From the NCBI GenBank assembly GCA_963824645.1, contig CAWGQC010000014.1, forward strand, positions 1-64,000: 64,000 bases of DNA, read 5' to 3'. The notes beneath the pieces were generated by a model that had not been told where the DNA came from, searched no databases, and saw only the letters and a program-made list of their open reading frames with translations. The position numbers and the translations under genes are program-made. Shown here one piece after another: positions 25,470 through 34,633 of the stretch (position 1 is its first letter; each line of letters starts with the position of its first letter). The stretch comes from Bog-756 sp963824645 (GTDB taxonomy: Bacteria > Actinomycetota > Acidimicrobiia > Acidimicrobiales > RAAP-2).

Positions 25470-26672
25470 ATGCCGTACGCCACCGGTCGGGTCATCCACG
25501 ACGCCGACGCACACATCATGGAGACCCCCACGTGGCTCCGTGATCACGCCGAGGCCCGCTTCCGTGACGCATTGCCCGTTCTCACCTATTCAGGTGGCAA
25601 CGAGTTGCGCCAGACGGGGATCCCCGAGGAGCAGCAAAGGGACCTTCTGGTCGCATTCGACCGTCTCCGGGAGCGCCATGCCTCCCCGGAGTATCGAGCG
25701 GTCGAGGACGCTGAGATCATGGCCCGGAAGAACTTCGCGGCAACCGGCTCGTTCATCTCTTCGGACCGCCCCCGGGCGCTCGACCTCCTGGGCTTTCGCA
25801 GTCAGCTGATGTTCAACACGTTCCACAATGGGCGACTGCATGATCTCGAGCACGCCGGCGACCTCGACCTGGCTTACGCTGCAGCCCGGGCCCACAACCG
25901 GGGCATGCTCGAGTTCTGCTCAGTCGACCGGCGCCTGCTACCCGCCTGTTATGTGCCCCTGGCCGACCCGGTGCGGGCCGTGGAGACAGCCGAGCAAGCC
26001 CTGGCTGGCGGCGCGGCGGCGCTCCTGGTGGCGTCGGGCTGCCCACCGTCATACTCGCCGAGCCACACCGACCTGTTCGGTGTGTGGGCCAGGGCCGAGG
26101 AGGCCGGGGTCCCTGTCGTCCTGCACGTTGGCGGGACCGGACAACTGCTCGACCCCCACTACTTCCGCAACGGGCTCCCGGTGCCACCGGATTTTCATGG
26201 CGGCGATGAGAATTTCCGTTCGGTCGATTACATGGCCATCCCCGGACCACCGGCCCAGACCTTGGCCACCCTCATCTTCGACGGCGTGCTCGAGCGATTC
26301 CCGGGGTTGCGCATCGGAGTCATCGAGCAAGGGGCGATCTGGGTTCCCTCATGGCAACGGCAGATGGAGTCGGCGTTTGAGGCCTTCGCCCGCCACGAGG
26401 ACCGGCTGCGTGCGCTCACTCTGCGACCGTCCGAATACCTCCACCGCCAAGTCCGCTTCACCCCTTACCCTACCGAGGACGTCGGCTGGATCATCGACCA
26501 GGCCGGAGCTGACCTGGTGATGTTCTCGTCGGATTATCCCCACGTCGAGGGAGGTCGACGACCCATCGAGCGCTTCGAGGCCTCGTTGGGCGAGGCCAGC
26601 GAAGATGTGCGGCGGCAGTTCTACGCGGACAACTTCCTTTTCCTGATGGGGGCTGCGACGGCGGGACTCTGA
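25470..26672 (+). CDS. Amidohydrolase-2 family metal-dependent hydrolase
   Basis: A 400-residue TIM-barrel protein. The N-terminal metal motif is DADAHIMETP, the middle His lies in VVLHVGGTGQ, and the catalytic Asp in FSSDYPHVEGG (SDYPH). These together define the ACMSD-like amidohydrolase-2 group, which hydrolyses or decarboxylates carboxylate substrates. An AAGGAGG ribosome site lies 7-13 nt before ATG 25470. A related but motif-altered protein is at 17374-18249. No substrate can be assigned; isolated position. Confidence 0.82.
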   Translation: MPYATGRVIHDADAHIMETPTWLRDHAEARFRDALPVLTYSGGNELRQTGIPEEQQRDLLVAFDRLRERHASPEYRAVEDAEIMARKNFAATGSFISSDRPRALDLLGFRSQLMFNTFHNGRLHDLEHAGDLDLAYAAARAHNRGMLEFCSVDRRLLPACYVPLADPVRAVETAEQALAGGAAALLVASGCPPSYSPSHTDLFGVWARAEEAGVPVVLHVGGTGQLLDPHYFRNGLPVPPDFHGGDENFRSVDYMAIPGPPAQTLATLIFDGVLERFPGLRIGVIEQGAIWVPSWQRQMESAFEAFARHEDRLRALTLRPSEYLHRQVRFTPYPTEDVGWIIDQAGADLVMFSSDYPHVEGGRRPIERFEASLGEASEDVRRQFYADNFLFLMGAATAGL

Positions 26673-26785
26673 ACAGTCCGCCCAGTTCTCGATCCATCAG
26701 CGATCGGGTGGGGAGTCACATCCGCTGTCGTCCCTGGCACGGCCGTGGCCTTCCCTCTCCAATGGCCATTGGTTATCTCACTGCA

Positions 26786-27985
26786 CTAGAGAGAAGCGTG
26801 TGGGTTGGGAAGTGTGGCGGATACCCACGAAAGGCCGAGGCACATCTCGTCCGATGAACCGTCGCCCCAGGTGACGAAGTGGGATGGTGCCTTGCGCAGG
26901 ATAGGGAGTTCCTGAGCGAGGCTCGGATCGTAGGTACACGTGACTTGGAGGGGTTCTCCCGCCGTAACGTGGACGGGCTTGGCCAGGTTGTAGGCCTTTT
27001 GATAGTGGAAGTTGTAGTCCGGCACGTTGAGGACCGTCTGGGCCTGTGGTGTTCCTGGATTCAATACAAGCTTGAAGCTTTGACCCAGCAGGTGCATATG
27101 GGCTTGGGCACGAACGATGTACCCACTGCTGGACACCGGGAACGTACAGGACGTCGTATCGCCCGCCGGCGGGTTGGACGGATTGCGCCCACATGCGGCC
27201 TCGATGGCATTGACGAAGGTGATCGCCGTCGGCCCGTACTCTTGGCCCTGATGGGCAAGCGATGCCGCCCGATTGCAGAGGGGACCGGTGACGCCGGTCG
27301 GACAGGGAAGGTCGGGCGCGGCGAAGGAAAGATCCAACTTGAGGGGTAGGAGCGGTGTCGACGTTGGCACGGTTTGGATCGTCTCTCGGTTCCTCACGGG
27401 CTTGTCACCTACCAGCAGGTTGTAATGAACCTGCATGATGACCATGGTGCCGGCCGGAAGTTCGATTCCTGTCCCTTTGGGGAGGTCGTCCACGCCGTGG
27501 CCGGGGGCCCAGACGCTCAGAAAGGGCGTGCTCCCGAGCTGGTTGATCGGTTCATTGGGCAGTCCCGCTTCACCGAAGCATGTCCACCCCTTCCCTCCGA
27601 CATTGGCCTTCTCCGCCTCGGCGACCAGCGAGGGAGGTAGCAGGAATAGCCCGGCGTGGTGATCCTCGGGGCTGCCGGGGAAGAACTGGCTCGAGACAAC
27701 GTACGAGTTCCTCTTGAGGTGAGGATTGAGCAGGGTGCAGTGATAATCGTCTGTCGTTCCCGGAGGGGCTTTCGGACGATAGGTCGGTGACGTGAGCGAG
27801 ATCGTCGTTATGCGAGACGACGAAGCATCCGTGCTGGTGGGGGAAGCCCCCGACGAGTCAGCCGAACATCCAGCCAAGGTAGTTGCGGCTACCACAAGGA
27901 CAAAGGCCCCCAAAAGGGCGCCCCATGATCGAGATTTGGATGCGCGGCCAACGCCGATACGTTGCTGATGCTCCTCCATGTCCAC
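26786..27985 (-). CDS. Lipoprotein copper type II (PHM/DBM-like) monooxygenase, copy 2
   Basis: A 399-residue paralogue of the protein at 21819-22961; the mature parts share long stretches such as GTTDDYHCTLLNPHL and QAHMHLLGQSFK. The N-terminus is longer and ends in the lipobox LAGC (Cys 40), so it should be a lipid-anchored form, whereas copy 1 has a plain signal peptide. Copper ligands are conserved: HH in EDHHAGLF, HYN, HMH and DEMCLGL. Probable role is oxidation of an extracellular substrate using copper and a reductant. Duplication with different anchoring suggests subfunctionalisation. Confidence 0.8.
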   Translation of the reverse strand: MDMEEHQQRIGVGRASKSRSWGALLGAFVLVVAATTLAGCSADSSGASPTSTDASSSRITTISLTSPTYRPKAPPGTTDDYHCTLLNPHLKRNSYVVSSQFFPGSPEDHHAGLFLLPPSLVAEAEKANVGGKGWTCFGEAGLPNEPINQLGSTPFLSVWAPGHGVDDLPKGTGIELPAGTMVIMQVHYNLLVGDKPVRNRETIQTVPTSTPLLPLKLDLSFAAPDLPCPTGVTGPLCNRAASLAHQGQEYGPTAITFVNAIEAACGRNPSNPPAGDTTSCTFPVSSSGYIVRAQAHMHLLGQSFKLVLNPGTPQAQTVLNVPDYNFHYQKAYNLAKPVHVTAGEPLQVTCTYDPSLAQELPILRKAPSHFVTWGDGSSDEMCLGLSWVSATLPNPHASL

Positions 27986-28172
27986 CGACCCCCGCTTTCA
28001 ACTCAACGGCCCCCGACCGACGCTACAGGAACGGGACGCTTGGTGATCAGACCATGCGCCCTGCGAACCCGAGGTCCCGTTCCTCCGCCCCTCTGGGGTC
28101 AGCCAAGGGCGGAACGCTCCGGCGTCTTCATGTGCTGGTAAACCAGCAATCAGGTCCGTATTCGGATACCCG

Positions 28173-29357
28173 TCAGTCCGAAATGTGTCCGACCAGGGCC
28201 TCCAGGTCGCCCAGCGACCGCAAGGTGTCGTTGAGGTGGGTGCAGGTGGAGCGTCCGGTGAACTCACGGCGCACGCGGGCCCGGAGGTCGGAGATCGGCA
28301 TGCCGGACAACCGCTCGGCGCTGGCTACCGCCCCTGGGCACTCCATCCACGGGAGCACATGGGCCCGGGCCCGGGTGTCGAGTACCTGGCCCCCGACCAC
28401 GTCGATTTGCCCGGTCGCGGAGTACTCGTGCACGACCCATTCGGCCCCATCTTGATCGATATGGCTGTCCCGGAAGTGGGCGTCGAACCCGTGCACCCCC
28501 GAGTCGCCAGAGCCCGTCACATCGAGACGGCGGCGGCGGCGCATGGCATGGGGAGGAAGGGGTGGCATGGCGTGCCAAGCCAACGGGTCGTCAGACCGAT
28601 CGAGCGAGGGGGCCGGCGGTCCCGTCGATACCGGGATCTCGTCGCGAGAACGGATCGTCACCATCAGTGTGCCTTCATGGGCCCATCCGGCGCAGAGGTC
28701 CTCTTGGGATGCCATCATCCGAGCTAGGCCTGACGCGCTCGGGGCCTCACCTCCCGACCGCCGACGAGGCTGATCGAGTGCACCGGCCCGCTGGGCCGAA
28801 TACCCGGAAACCAGGGCGGCTCCGGGAAGATCGTCCAGCAGCAGGTGGAGCAGTGTGCCGGCCTCGCGCTGGCCGGGGCATGCCTCGTTGACCCGCGACC
28901 GGAAACCCGGACCTACCGCACTCCCGACCAGCTGATCCAGACCCGGTAGCACCGGAGACGAGGTGATCGAGAGAACCTGTCGGTTCGAGCCGTCGACCCG
29001 GAGCGAGAGGTCGGCCTGGCTGATCACGACCGACGTGGCGTCGGACGCCGTCCGCAGATCGCGCCCCCGGGCGGTCATCACCAAATCACCCCGGAATCCG
29101 TCCGGTCGCGCCGTGTCAACCGTGGATGTCCGGCGGACTGAACCGGGCCGACGGTCGATGGTGGCGGGCACCGGTTCGCTGGGGCCACCGGCTTCGGGAA
29201 GGAACAACATCAGTAGCCCGACGATAGCTGCAGGGAGCATCGTCCCGCGAATCACACCTGCGGGCAGCGAACATATGCGGAGGACTTCGCTCACCGTCTT
29301 TCCCGCGAGAGACGGCGACCCGACAGCTATCGGCCCGTGCGCTCGCGGTGCGTGCAC
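28173..29357 (-). CDS. DUF2889-containing protein
   Basis: The domain starts at about residue 63 (PATIDRRPGSVRRTSTVD) and runs to FTGRSTCTHLNDTLRSLGDL, with the CTHL motif that ends DUF2889. Function is unknown; some members lie near aromatic or steroid catabolism genes. The longest reading begins at ATG 29357 and includes a hydrophobic stretch (MLPAAIVGLLMLFLP) that is not expected in this family. Starts at ATG 29240 or GTG 29171 fit the domain better. The long start would overlap the YdeI-like gene by 31 bp. Confidence 0.65.
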   Translation of the reverse strand: MHAPRAHGPIAVGSPSLAGKTVSEVLRICSLPAGVIRGTMLPAAIVGLLMLFLPEAGGPSEPVPATIDRRPGSVRRTSTVDTARPDGFRGDLVMTARGRDLRTASDATSVVISQADLSLRVDGSNRQVLSITSSPVLPGLDQLVGSAVGPGFRSRVNEACPGQREAGTLLHLLLDDLPGAALVSGYSAQRAGALDQPRRRSGGEAPSASGLARMMASQEDLCAGWAHEGTLMVTIRSRDEIPVSTGPPAPSLDRSDDPLAWHAMPPLPPHAMRRRRRLDVTGSGDSGVHGFDAHFRDSHIDQDGAEWVVHEYSATGQIDVVGGQVLDTRARAHVLPWMECPGAVASAERLSGMPISDLRARVRREFTGRSTCTHLNDTLRSLGDLEALVGHISD

Positions 29358-29593
29358 CCCGGCCAGCAGCAGGGTCGACGCTGGCCTTCCTCCAGCTCCT
29401 CCTGGGTCCGACGGATGCGGCGGGCTCGGGTCATCTCCTGTTTGGCATCGTCGACCCAGCAGATGAACTCGTTCCGGGCCAGAGGAGTGATGTCCTTCCA
29501 GGCCTCGAGGGCCATCGGGTTGCCGATCAGCGCCTTGCGTAGATCACCGGGAAGCTTATGTACCACTCCACCCGGCACTCGTGAGCTGCTCAC
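29327..29593 (-). CDS. YdeI/OmpD-associated family protein
   Basis: A short protein whose core VHKLPGDLRKAL, WKDITPLARNEFICWV and TRARRIRRTQEELEEGQRRPCCWPGC is the YdeI C-terminal helical domain found in many bacteria (DUF1905-associated, sometimes called bacteriocin-protection). GTG 29593 gives 88 residues; an ATG at 29701 would add a non-conserved stretch. The Cys-Cys-Trp-Pro-Gly-Cys end is usual in actinobacterial members. Function has not been established for these. Confidence 0.7.
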   Translation of the reverse strand: MSSSRVPGGVVHKLPGDLRKALIGNPMALEAWKDITPLARNEFICWVDDAKQEMTRARRIRRTQEELEEGQRRPCCWPGCTHRERTGR

Positions 29594-29727
29594 GGGTCCA
29601 CGGTAGCGGGCGACGTGAGCCCTGGAACCATTGAGCAGCAGGTCTTCCTTACCGATTGGACCCTGTGGTCTGGGAAAGCTCACACCCCGTCCTGCCTGCA
29701 CCTCACGCTGGATAACCGGGACTGCCC

Positions 29728-30138
29728 CTAGCCGATAGTTCCTCCCATCAGTGGGCCCAGCACTTCCATCGGATGACGGTACGCCTTGATCTCGATAAAG
29801 TTCCCGCTCGGATCAACGATCATCAGTTTGCCCTGCTCGGTACGCTCACCTTTGAAGGAGATGGTGGGTGGCTCAATGATCAAGCGGCCTCCGCCCAGCC
29901 GGGACGCCACGGACTCCCATTCGTCCCATCGGAGCGTGGCGCCGAAGTGTCGTGTACGTGGCATGGGAGACGTGACGCTCGAAGGATCGTTCTGAAGAGT
30001 TATCTGGGCACCGAACACCAGCGCATCCGCAAACGTCTCGGTTCTGCGTCCGATGTCGGCCCCAAACTCGTGGGCGTAGAAGTCGATAGCCTCCTGGAGA
30101 TCCCGCACAGGAATGGAGAGGTGGAAGATCGGTGGCAC
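29728..30138 (-). CDS. VOC-family (glyoxalase-like) protein
   Basis: A 136-residue vicinal-oxygen-chelate protein: IFHLSIPVRDLQEAIDFYAHEFGADIG at the N-terminus, paired beta-alpha-beta-beta-beta modules, and MIVDPSGNFIEIKAY near the C-terminus. Metal ligands are probably the first His, the His in MPRTRHFGATL and the Glu in FIEIK. The start is GTG 30138, because GAAGGAGG lies about 10 nt upstream; a reading to 30438 would run over the divergent gene. Its substrate is unknown. It is divergent from the ASCH gene, sharing a 133-nt gap. Confidence 0.82.
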   Translation of the reverse strand: MPPIFHLSIPVRDLQEAIDFYAHEFGADIGRRTETFADALVFGAQITLQNDPSSVTSPMPRTRHFGATLRWDEWESVASRLGGGRLIIEPPTISFKGERTEQGKLMIVDPSGNFIEIKAYRHPMEVLGPLMGGTIG

Positions 30139-30271
30139 GTAGGCCCTCCTTCGGGATGTTCGGTGCCATTTTACGGGGCAGCTCCGGCGGAAGAGGTGCT
30201 CCACCAACCGGCATCCCCGTGTCCCCATTAACCCGCCCTGATCGGACCGGGAGCTGTCGTAGATTGTGTCC

Positions 30272-30559
30272 ATGGAGTTCAGCCGCGAACTTCGGGCGCA
30301 CGTACTGTCTGGTGACATAACGGTAACGTTCAGGCTATGGCGGCGGCCGAAAGTGAGAGCTGGCGGTCTGTACCGAGTGGGCACCGGGCAGATCAAAGTT
30401 GACTCTGTGGAACTGGTTCCTTTCTCTTCGATAGACACGGCCGACGTTCACCGAGCCGGCGAAATGGATCTCGAATCTCTTCGACAACGGGCCGCCCATG
30501 CCGGACCTATCCATGACCAAACACTCGTTTATCGGATCGAGTTCCATGTTGCCGGATAG
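30272..30559 (+). CDS. ASCH-domain (PUA-like RNA-binding) protein
   Basis: About 95 residues from ATG 30272 (a GTG at 30266 is an alternative). The sequence runs ELRAHVLSGDITVTFRLWRRPKVRAGGLYRVGTGQIKVDSVELV. The basic R-x-W-x-R-P-K-V-R-A-G hallmark followed by Y-R-V-G-x-x-x-I-x-V matches the ASCH fold, thought to bind RNA or modify nucleosides. The protein ends after a final strand (LVYRIEFHVAG). It is a single gene, divergent from the VOC gene. Confidence 0.7.
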   Translation: MEFSRELRAHVLSGDITVTFRLWRRPKVRAGGLYRVGTGQIKVDSVELVPFSSIDTADVHRAGEMDLESLRQRAAHAGPIHDQTLVYRIEFHVAG

Positions 30560-30639
30560 TCCCGATTGCCGGACGGGTGGCATTGCTCGGGCGGCCGCTC
30601 CGACGGCGTTCCGGTCAGCGGGCTACAAGCCCTGGCCGT

Positions 30640-30997
30640 TCAGCGTTCCCGACAGAGACAGAATGGGTGACCAGCCGGATCGGCGTGCACCACGTAGTGG
30701 CAGCCCGGCTCGTCGATCCGGTCTGTGAGGGCGACCGCCCCCCCGCGATGATGCTCGGAGGCACGCGACCTCGAGATCCGAAACGGTCAAATCGAGATGA
30801 AGCTGTTGGGGCGATCCGTCTGGCCAGTGCGGAGGCGAGTATGGCTTCGCTCGTTGGAAGGCCAATTTCACGGCGGAGGGCCGGGTGTACACCTCGCACC
30901 ACTCGGGATCGCTGATCTCTGACTGACCATCGAGCAGGTCTGCGTAGAGGGTCGCCAGCGCCGCCGGGTCTGGGCAATCGAGGACGATGGTGCGCAA
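30640..30997 (-). pseudogene. VOC-family protein with homopolymer frameshift
   Basis: The first part begins at TTG 30997 (RTIVLDCPDPAALATLYADLL, HLDLTVSDLEVA), a glyoxalase-like small VOC protein. At the C7 run 30738-30744 the frame breaks. Dropping one C restores a natural ending HYVVHADPAGHPFCLCRER and a stop at 30640-30642, which is the usual C-terminus for this family. So the gene is one base away from intact. Either a real recent mutation or a sequencing error in the homopolymer is likely. Confidence 0.75.
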
Positions 30998-31126
30998 TGC
31001 GATGGAGGCTCAAGACATCATACGGACTATCTACCTTCTGCCCGAAAAGACAACCGGCCACCGGGCACACGCCAAGGACCTGGGTAGAAGGAAGGCATCT
31101 CCATCGATGAGCTAAATTGCGGAGGC

Positions 31127-31393
31127 GTGGAACAGGACGATCTGCCCGTATCCCATCCCAGCTCACCCAAGGCGAAGCTGACTGGCGGGCAGAAATGCTT
31201 GATCGTCGGCCTGCTCTTCCTGCAGGTTCCCTCGAGCGCAATTTTTTATCCCCTGGCTGCCGTGTTTTCCTTGACTGGCGTCGGCGTTCCGGTGAGCATC
31301 GCATTGTTGGGAGTCGGAACGATGCCGTTCTCTCTGGCCATGAAACGCAAAGTCGCGTGGCAATCAGGTGTGGAGTCGGCCTCCGCCAGGTAG
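31127..31393 (+). CDS. Small two-helix membrane protein
   Basis: An 88-residue protein from GTG 31127. A ~20-residue polar N-terminus with Ser/Pro residues is followed by two membrane segments (KCLIVGLLFLQVPSSAIFYPL and VPVSIALLGVGTMPFSLAM), then a basic end. Hydrophobicity and codon use are convincing, but I do not recognise the family. No ribosome site stands out. It is isolated from neighbours. Confidence 0.5.
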   Translation: MEQDDLPVSHPSSPKAKLTGGQKCLIVGLLFLQVPSSAIFYPLAAVFSLTGVGVPVSIALLGVGTMPFSLAMKRKVAWQSGVESASAR

Positions 31394-31830
31394 GGGCGCT
31401 CCTCCGTTCCCCCACCAACGGTCCACGACGAAATCGATGACCGCTGGTGCGAACAGCAACCCAAACCGATTGGCCAGACCATCCTTCTCCATGGTTGAAG
31501 ACCTGACGCAGCCCCGCCTCGACGACGCCGATCAGCCAAGCTCAACACAGGGGCACGATGGAGACACAGGAGACCCATCACCGGTTGGCACTGAGTCGTG
31601 GCATTCTGGGTCGATGCCAGATGGGTGGGATGGGATTGCACGGCTCGACCTCCGGGGACTCCCATGGATCGCCGCACGGAGTCTTCGGAGGCTGTCAACC
31701 GGTGGCGAGAGGACCACGGGAGTGACCGGGGCCAGGCGGGGCGATGACGTGCGCATCGACATGATCCCCCAGCGAGCAGATGAGGAAGTCGTTCCACCGG
31801 AACCTACGGCCTGGGCACCATCAACCTACG
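31394..31830. other. 437-nt region without a supported gene
   Basis: Several open frames cross this stretch on both strands but none has a recognisable domain or persuasive composition. The 3' part may hold the promoter for the methyltransferase at 31831. A 42-codon minus-strand frame overlaps the left edge (31364-31492). Confidence 0.4.
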
Positions 31831-32772
31831 ATGCCAACGATGAATGAGCCTCCTCCCCGTCGGTCTTGGCGATGGAAAGCGGCAGCGTACCGAGCATTCG
31901 ATCGATTCGTTCCGACCATCCCATTCCGATACCTGCCCCCCCGGCAGACAGTCCGCTTGGCGTACCAACTGGTACTTGATCGAGAACCGGACGAACCCGC
32001 AATGGATCAATTCGTTCACGATTTACTCAACGGCAACATCTCCAGAAATGGCATCGTCGAAAGCCTCATCCACTCAGAAGAGCTGCGATCCACTGTCCCC
32101 ATCCGGAACATTCTTCTTTCCATGCACGTCAGCCGGTGCGAGTTCGTGAGGAGCATGCCCAAGGCATCACGCATTCTTGACTTAGGAGGCACCCATCAGG
32201 GGTTCCCTGACGGCGCACTCGTGCACCTCGGATATCCCTATAGGTTTGATCGTCTGCTTGTCGTCGACCTCCCGCCGGACGAACGACATGAGATCTACCG
32301 CGGTGGCGGCGATGGAGCCCCCGTTCCGTCTCCCCTCGGGCCTGTCGAGTTTGCGTTTCATTCGATGACTGAACTTGATCGATATCCAGACGCATCTTTC
32401 GACCTCGTGTACAGCGGTCAAAGCATCGAGCACATCAGCGAATCTGATGGTGAGCGTGTCATCAAACAAGTCCACCGCCTCCTTGCCCCCGGGGGATGGT
32501 TTTGTTTGGACACCCCGAACGGCCCGACCTGGAGGCTTAAATCGGAAGAGGTCATGAACCTTGACCACAAGATCGAATACAGCTCAGACCTACTCGTGTC
32601 CAAACTGAAAGAGGCCGGTTTCGACATCGGGGAAGTCAAGGGTCTCAACTACATGGGAAAGGCTGTGAGCCGAGGAGAATTCGACGAGGACGAAGCGAGC
32701 AGCAATCCGGGCCTTTTTGCCGCAGTGGACGAGTGCCTCTTGCTCGCGGTCGTCGCTCGGAAAGCGGTGTGA
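31831..32772 (+). CDS. SAM methyltransferase with N-terminal DUF4214 domain
   Basis: About 313 residues from ATG 31831 (ATG 31840 also possible). A DUF4214-like segment (YQLVLDREPDEPAMDQFVHDL) sits at residues ~45-95. A Rossmann methyltransferase domain follows: motif I RILDLGGTHQG, motif II VVDLP, and FDLVYSGQSIEHI with the catalytic-loop position. DUF4214 is usually found on glycosyltransferases and sugar methyltransferases that act on surface polysaccharides, so a carbohydrate acceptor is plausible. Neighbours do not confirm this. Confidence 0.75.
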   Translation: MPTMNEPPPRRSWRWKAAAYRAFDRFVPTIPFRYLPPRQTVRLAYQLVLDREPDEPAMDQFVHDLLNGNISRNGIVESLIHSEELRSTVPIRNILLSMHVSRCEFVRSMPKASRILDLGGTHQGFPDGALVHLGYPYRFDRLLVVDLPPDERHEIYRGGGDGAPVPSPLGPVEFAFHSMTELDRYPDASFDLVYSGQSIEHISESDGERVIKQVHRLLAPGGWFCLDTPNGPTWRLKSEEVMNLDHKIEYSSDLLVSKLKEAGFDIGEVKGLNYMGKAVSRGEFDEDEASSNPGLFAAVDECLLLAVVARKAV

Positions 32773-32797
32773 TGTCCGCGACTACCGGGGCGACTGG

Positions 32798-33130
32798 TCA
32801 TTCAGTGGTGACCGACGGGCTATAAATGTCCACACGCCCACACGTCCCGATCATCCAGAGATGAGTAAACCGCGACCGACCTGATATCAGGTTGCCCGGA
32901 TCGATTCCGGCACCCTTCCGGAGTCGTAGGCATCCGACAGATGCTGGTCCGCCGATAACGACGCCGATGGCCAGAGCGACGGCGCCCTCCTCCGACGGCA
33001 CCGCACCCACGTCTGGGTTGCGGACTCGGACCATGGCCCGGTGACCGAGAAGCGGGTGGAGAAGCCCCGTCATGCCTGTCCTTACCAGATGAACCGCTTC
33101 TGACTCGGCCAACTCGGCATTGTCGGCCAC
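32798..33130 (-). CDS. Hypothetical protein, weakly supported
   Basis: An unrecognised 110-residue frame starting at GTG 33130 (MADNAELAESEAVHLVRTGM). Composition looks natural, with strands such as VALAIGVVIGGPASV and a Cys-containing tail. Support is weak because its start lies only a few bases from the divergent methyltransferase start, leaving no room for two promoters unless both are leaderless. It could be a remnant. Confidence 0.35.
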   Translation of the reverse strand: MADNAELAESEAVHLVRTGMTGLLHPLLGHRAMVRVRNPDVGAVPSEEGAVALAIGVVIGGPASVGCLRLRKGAGIDPGNLISGRSRFTHLWMIGTCGRVDIYSPSVTTE

Positions 33131-33139
33131 AATGTGGGC

Positions 33140-33874
33140 GTGCCCAGGTACACATTCGGCGATGACCGACCAGCGTGGCGTCGACTGCGGCTTGTGGCGG
33201 AGGCGTACGAGCCTGTGTCCCGCGCCTTTCTCATTGCCAATTCGTTGCCTCCACCGAAGGTGGCGATTGACCTCGGCTGCGGACCAGCCTTCACCACTGA
33301 ACTCGTCAATGAGGTCTGTCGACCCGAGACGGTTGTCGGGATCGACTCTTCGGACACCTTCGTCGCCGCAGCCCGAGCGCGCCTTCCTGGTATCCGATTC
33401 GAGACGCACGACGTCTCCGACCTTCCTCTCCCAGGCGCACCGGCCGACCTCATCTACGCTCGGCTCCTGCTCGCCCATATTGCCGAGCCTGAGGCGATTG
33501 CCCAAAGTTGGTTGAGCCAGCTGGCCCCGGGCGGGAAGCTCCTGATCGAGGACCTCGATGGGGTAGACAATCCGCCGGGACCGCTCCGTAGCTACGAGGA
33601 CATCGCCGCCAACATCGTCCGCTCGGGAGGGGGCCCCATGTATGCCGGAGCTGCCCTCGCTGATCTTGGAGGGGTGACCACACCGGTCACCGTTGCGGGA
33701 GCGCTGGCGGCAAGAATCTATCTGTTCAATGTCCGATACTGGCTAGAGACGCCCGGCCTCGTGGTCGACGAGGTGCAGTTGCGCGACCTCGAGGGAGGAC
33801 TTGAAGAGGTGTCGGTGGATGACCACGGCACATACGTTTCATGGATAGTTCGACAACTCGTGGTCACGGGCTGA
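33140..33874 (+). CDS. SAM-dependent methyltransferase
   Basis: A ~244-residue class I methyltransferase. Motif I is VAIDLGCGPAFTTEL, motif II VVGIDSSDTFV, then YARLLLAHIAEPEAI and LAPGGKLLIEDLDG, all as expected for a UbiE-like fold. GTG 33140 is preferred; GTG 33134 is in frame. No substrate-specific feature is seen. Gene density and lower GC around it mark the accessory zone. Confidence 0.8.
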   Translation: MPRYTFGDDRPAWRRLRLVAEAYEPVSRAFLIANSLPPPKVAIDLGCGPAFTTELVNEVCRPETVVGIDSSDTFVAAARARLPGIRFETHDVSDLPLPGAPADLIYARLLLAHIAEPEAIAQSWLSQLAPGGKLLIEDLDGVDNPPGPLRSYEDIAANIVRSGGGPMYAGAALADLGGVTTPVTVAGALAARIYLFNVRYWLETPGLVVDEVQLRDLEGGLEEVSVDDHGTYVSWIVRQLVVTG

Positions 33875-34108
33875 CGCCCGACCATCCAGGTATCAGATAG
33901 TCGAAGGGTCACGGGGTACATCGTTCGATCAACATCGTCGATCCACCGGGGTCGGGATTCCGTCGAACAGGCCCTACGCCACTTTGCGTGCCAGTCGTCG
34001 CTCGCCGCCCCACGGCCCGACGGCCCGTTTATGTCACCACCGGGCCGCGGCCATTGAGATCGGTGGAACCGCCCGCCGGGGACTGAACTCAGCGGACCAC
34101 AGACCCAG

Positions 34109-34504
34109 CTAGTCGTTGATCAGGCTCACGGGCTCACCCACAAAGCTCAGAGTGATCAGTGCCGTGGCCACAAGGCGGCTGCCCGGACCTGAGTCACGGA
34201 GGTGGACCTCGATGACCCCTTGTCGGCGGCCGATCCGAAGTGTGGTCGCAACGGCCCGGAGGGGACCCACCGTGGCCGCCGCCAAATAGCTCAGAGCAAC
34301 ACTCGATGTCACCACGGGACGTCCAGCGTCCCGTACCGCAGCATAGGCACCCGCTCTGTCGATGAGGCTTGCAATGATGCCACCGTGGACGGCGCCACTC
34401 GGACCGCGAATCTCATCGGTGATATTGAGTTCGACAACATGGGTACCGTTCTCGTCGTAGCTCCGGTGTGGAATCTGATCGAGGAGCGGGCATCCCATTG
34501 ACAT
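34109..34504 (-). CDS. PaaI-family hot-dog thioesterase
   Basis: A ~131-residue hot-dog protein. The PaaI motif region GAVHGGIIASLIDRAGAYAA carries the conserved HGG and Asp used in catalysis, and RAVATTLRIGRRQGVIEVHL forms the expected beta-strand block. Such enzymes cleave acyl-CoA thioesters, often phenylacetyl or small aromatic ones. The start at ATG 34504 is preferred (34498 and TTG 34513 possible). The substrate is unknown; single gene. Confidence 0.82.
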   Translation of the reverse strand: MSMGCPLLDQIPHRSYDENGTHVVELNITDEIRGPSGAVHGGIIASLIDRAGAYAAVRDAGRPVVTSSVALSYLAAATVGPLRAVATTLRIGRRQGVIEVHLRDSGPGSRLVATALITLSFVGEPVSLIND

Positions 34505-34633
34505 GGGCGGCAATCGTAGACGTCATTGATGAGGGGTGGCGGTGGATGGGCCGCTCGAGAGAGGGACAACCGCCCATGCTTGGCCCGGGGATAATGTCCC
34601 TGCGGGAGAGTAGATTCCACCCTTCGAGGACCG

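Noticed and set aside
31364..31492. 42-codon minus-strand frame with a hydrophobic core (FGLLFAPAVIDFV)
   Set aside because: Too short and overlaps the end of a better supported gene; no conservation can be shown.
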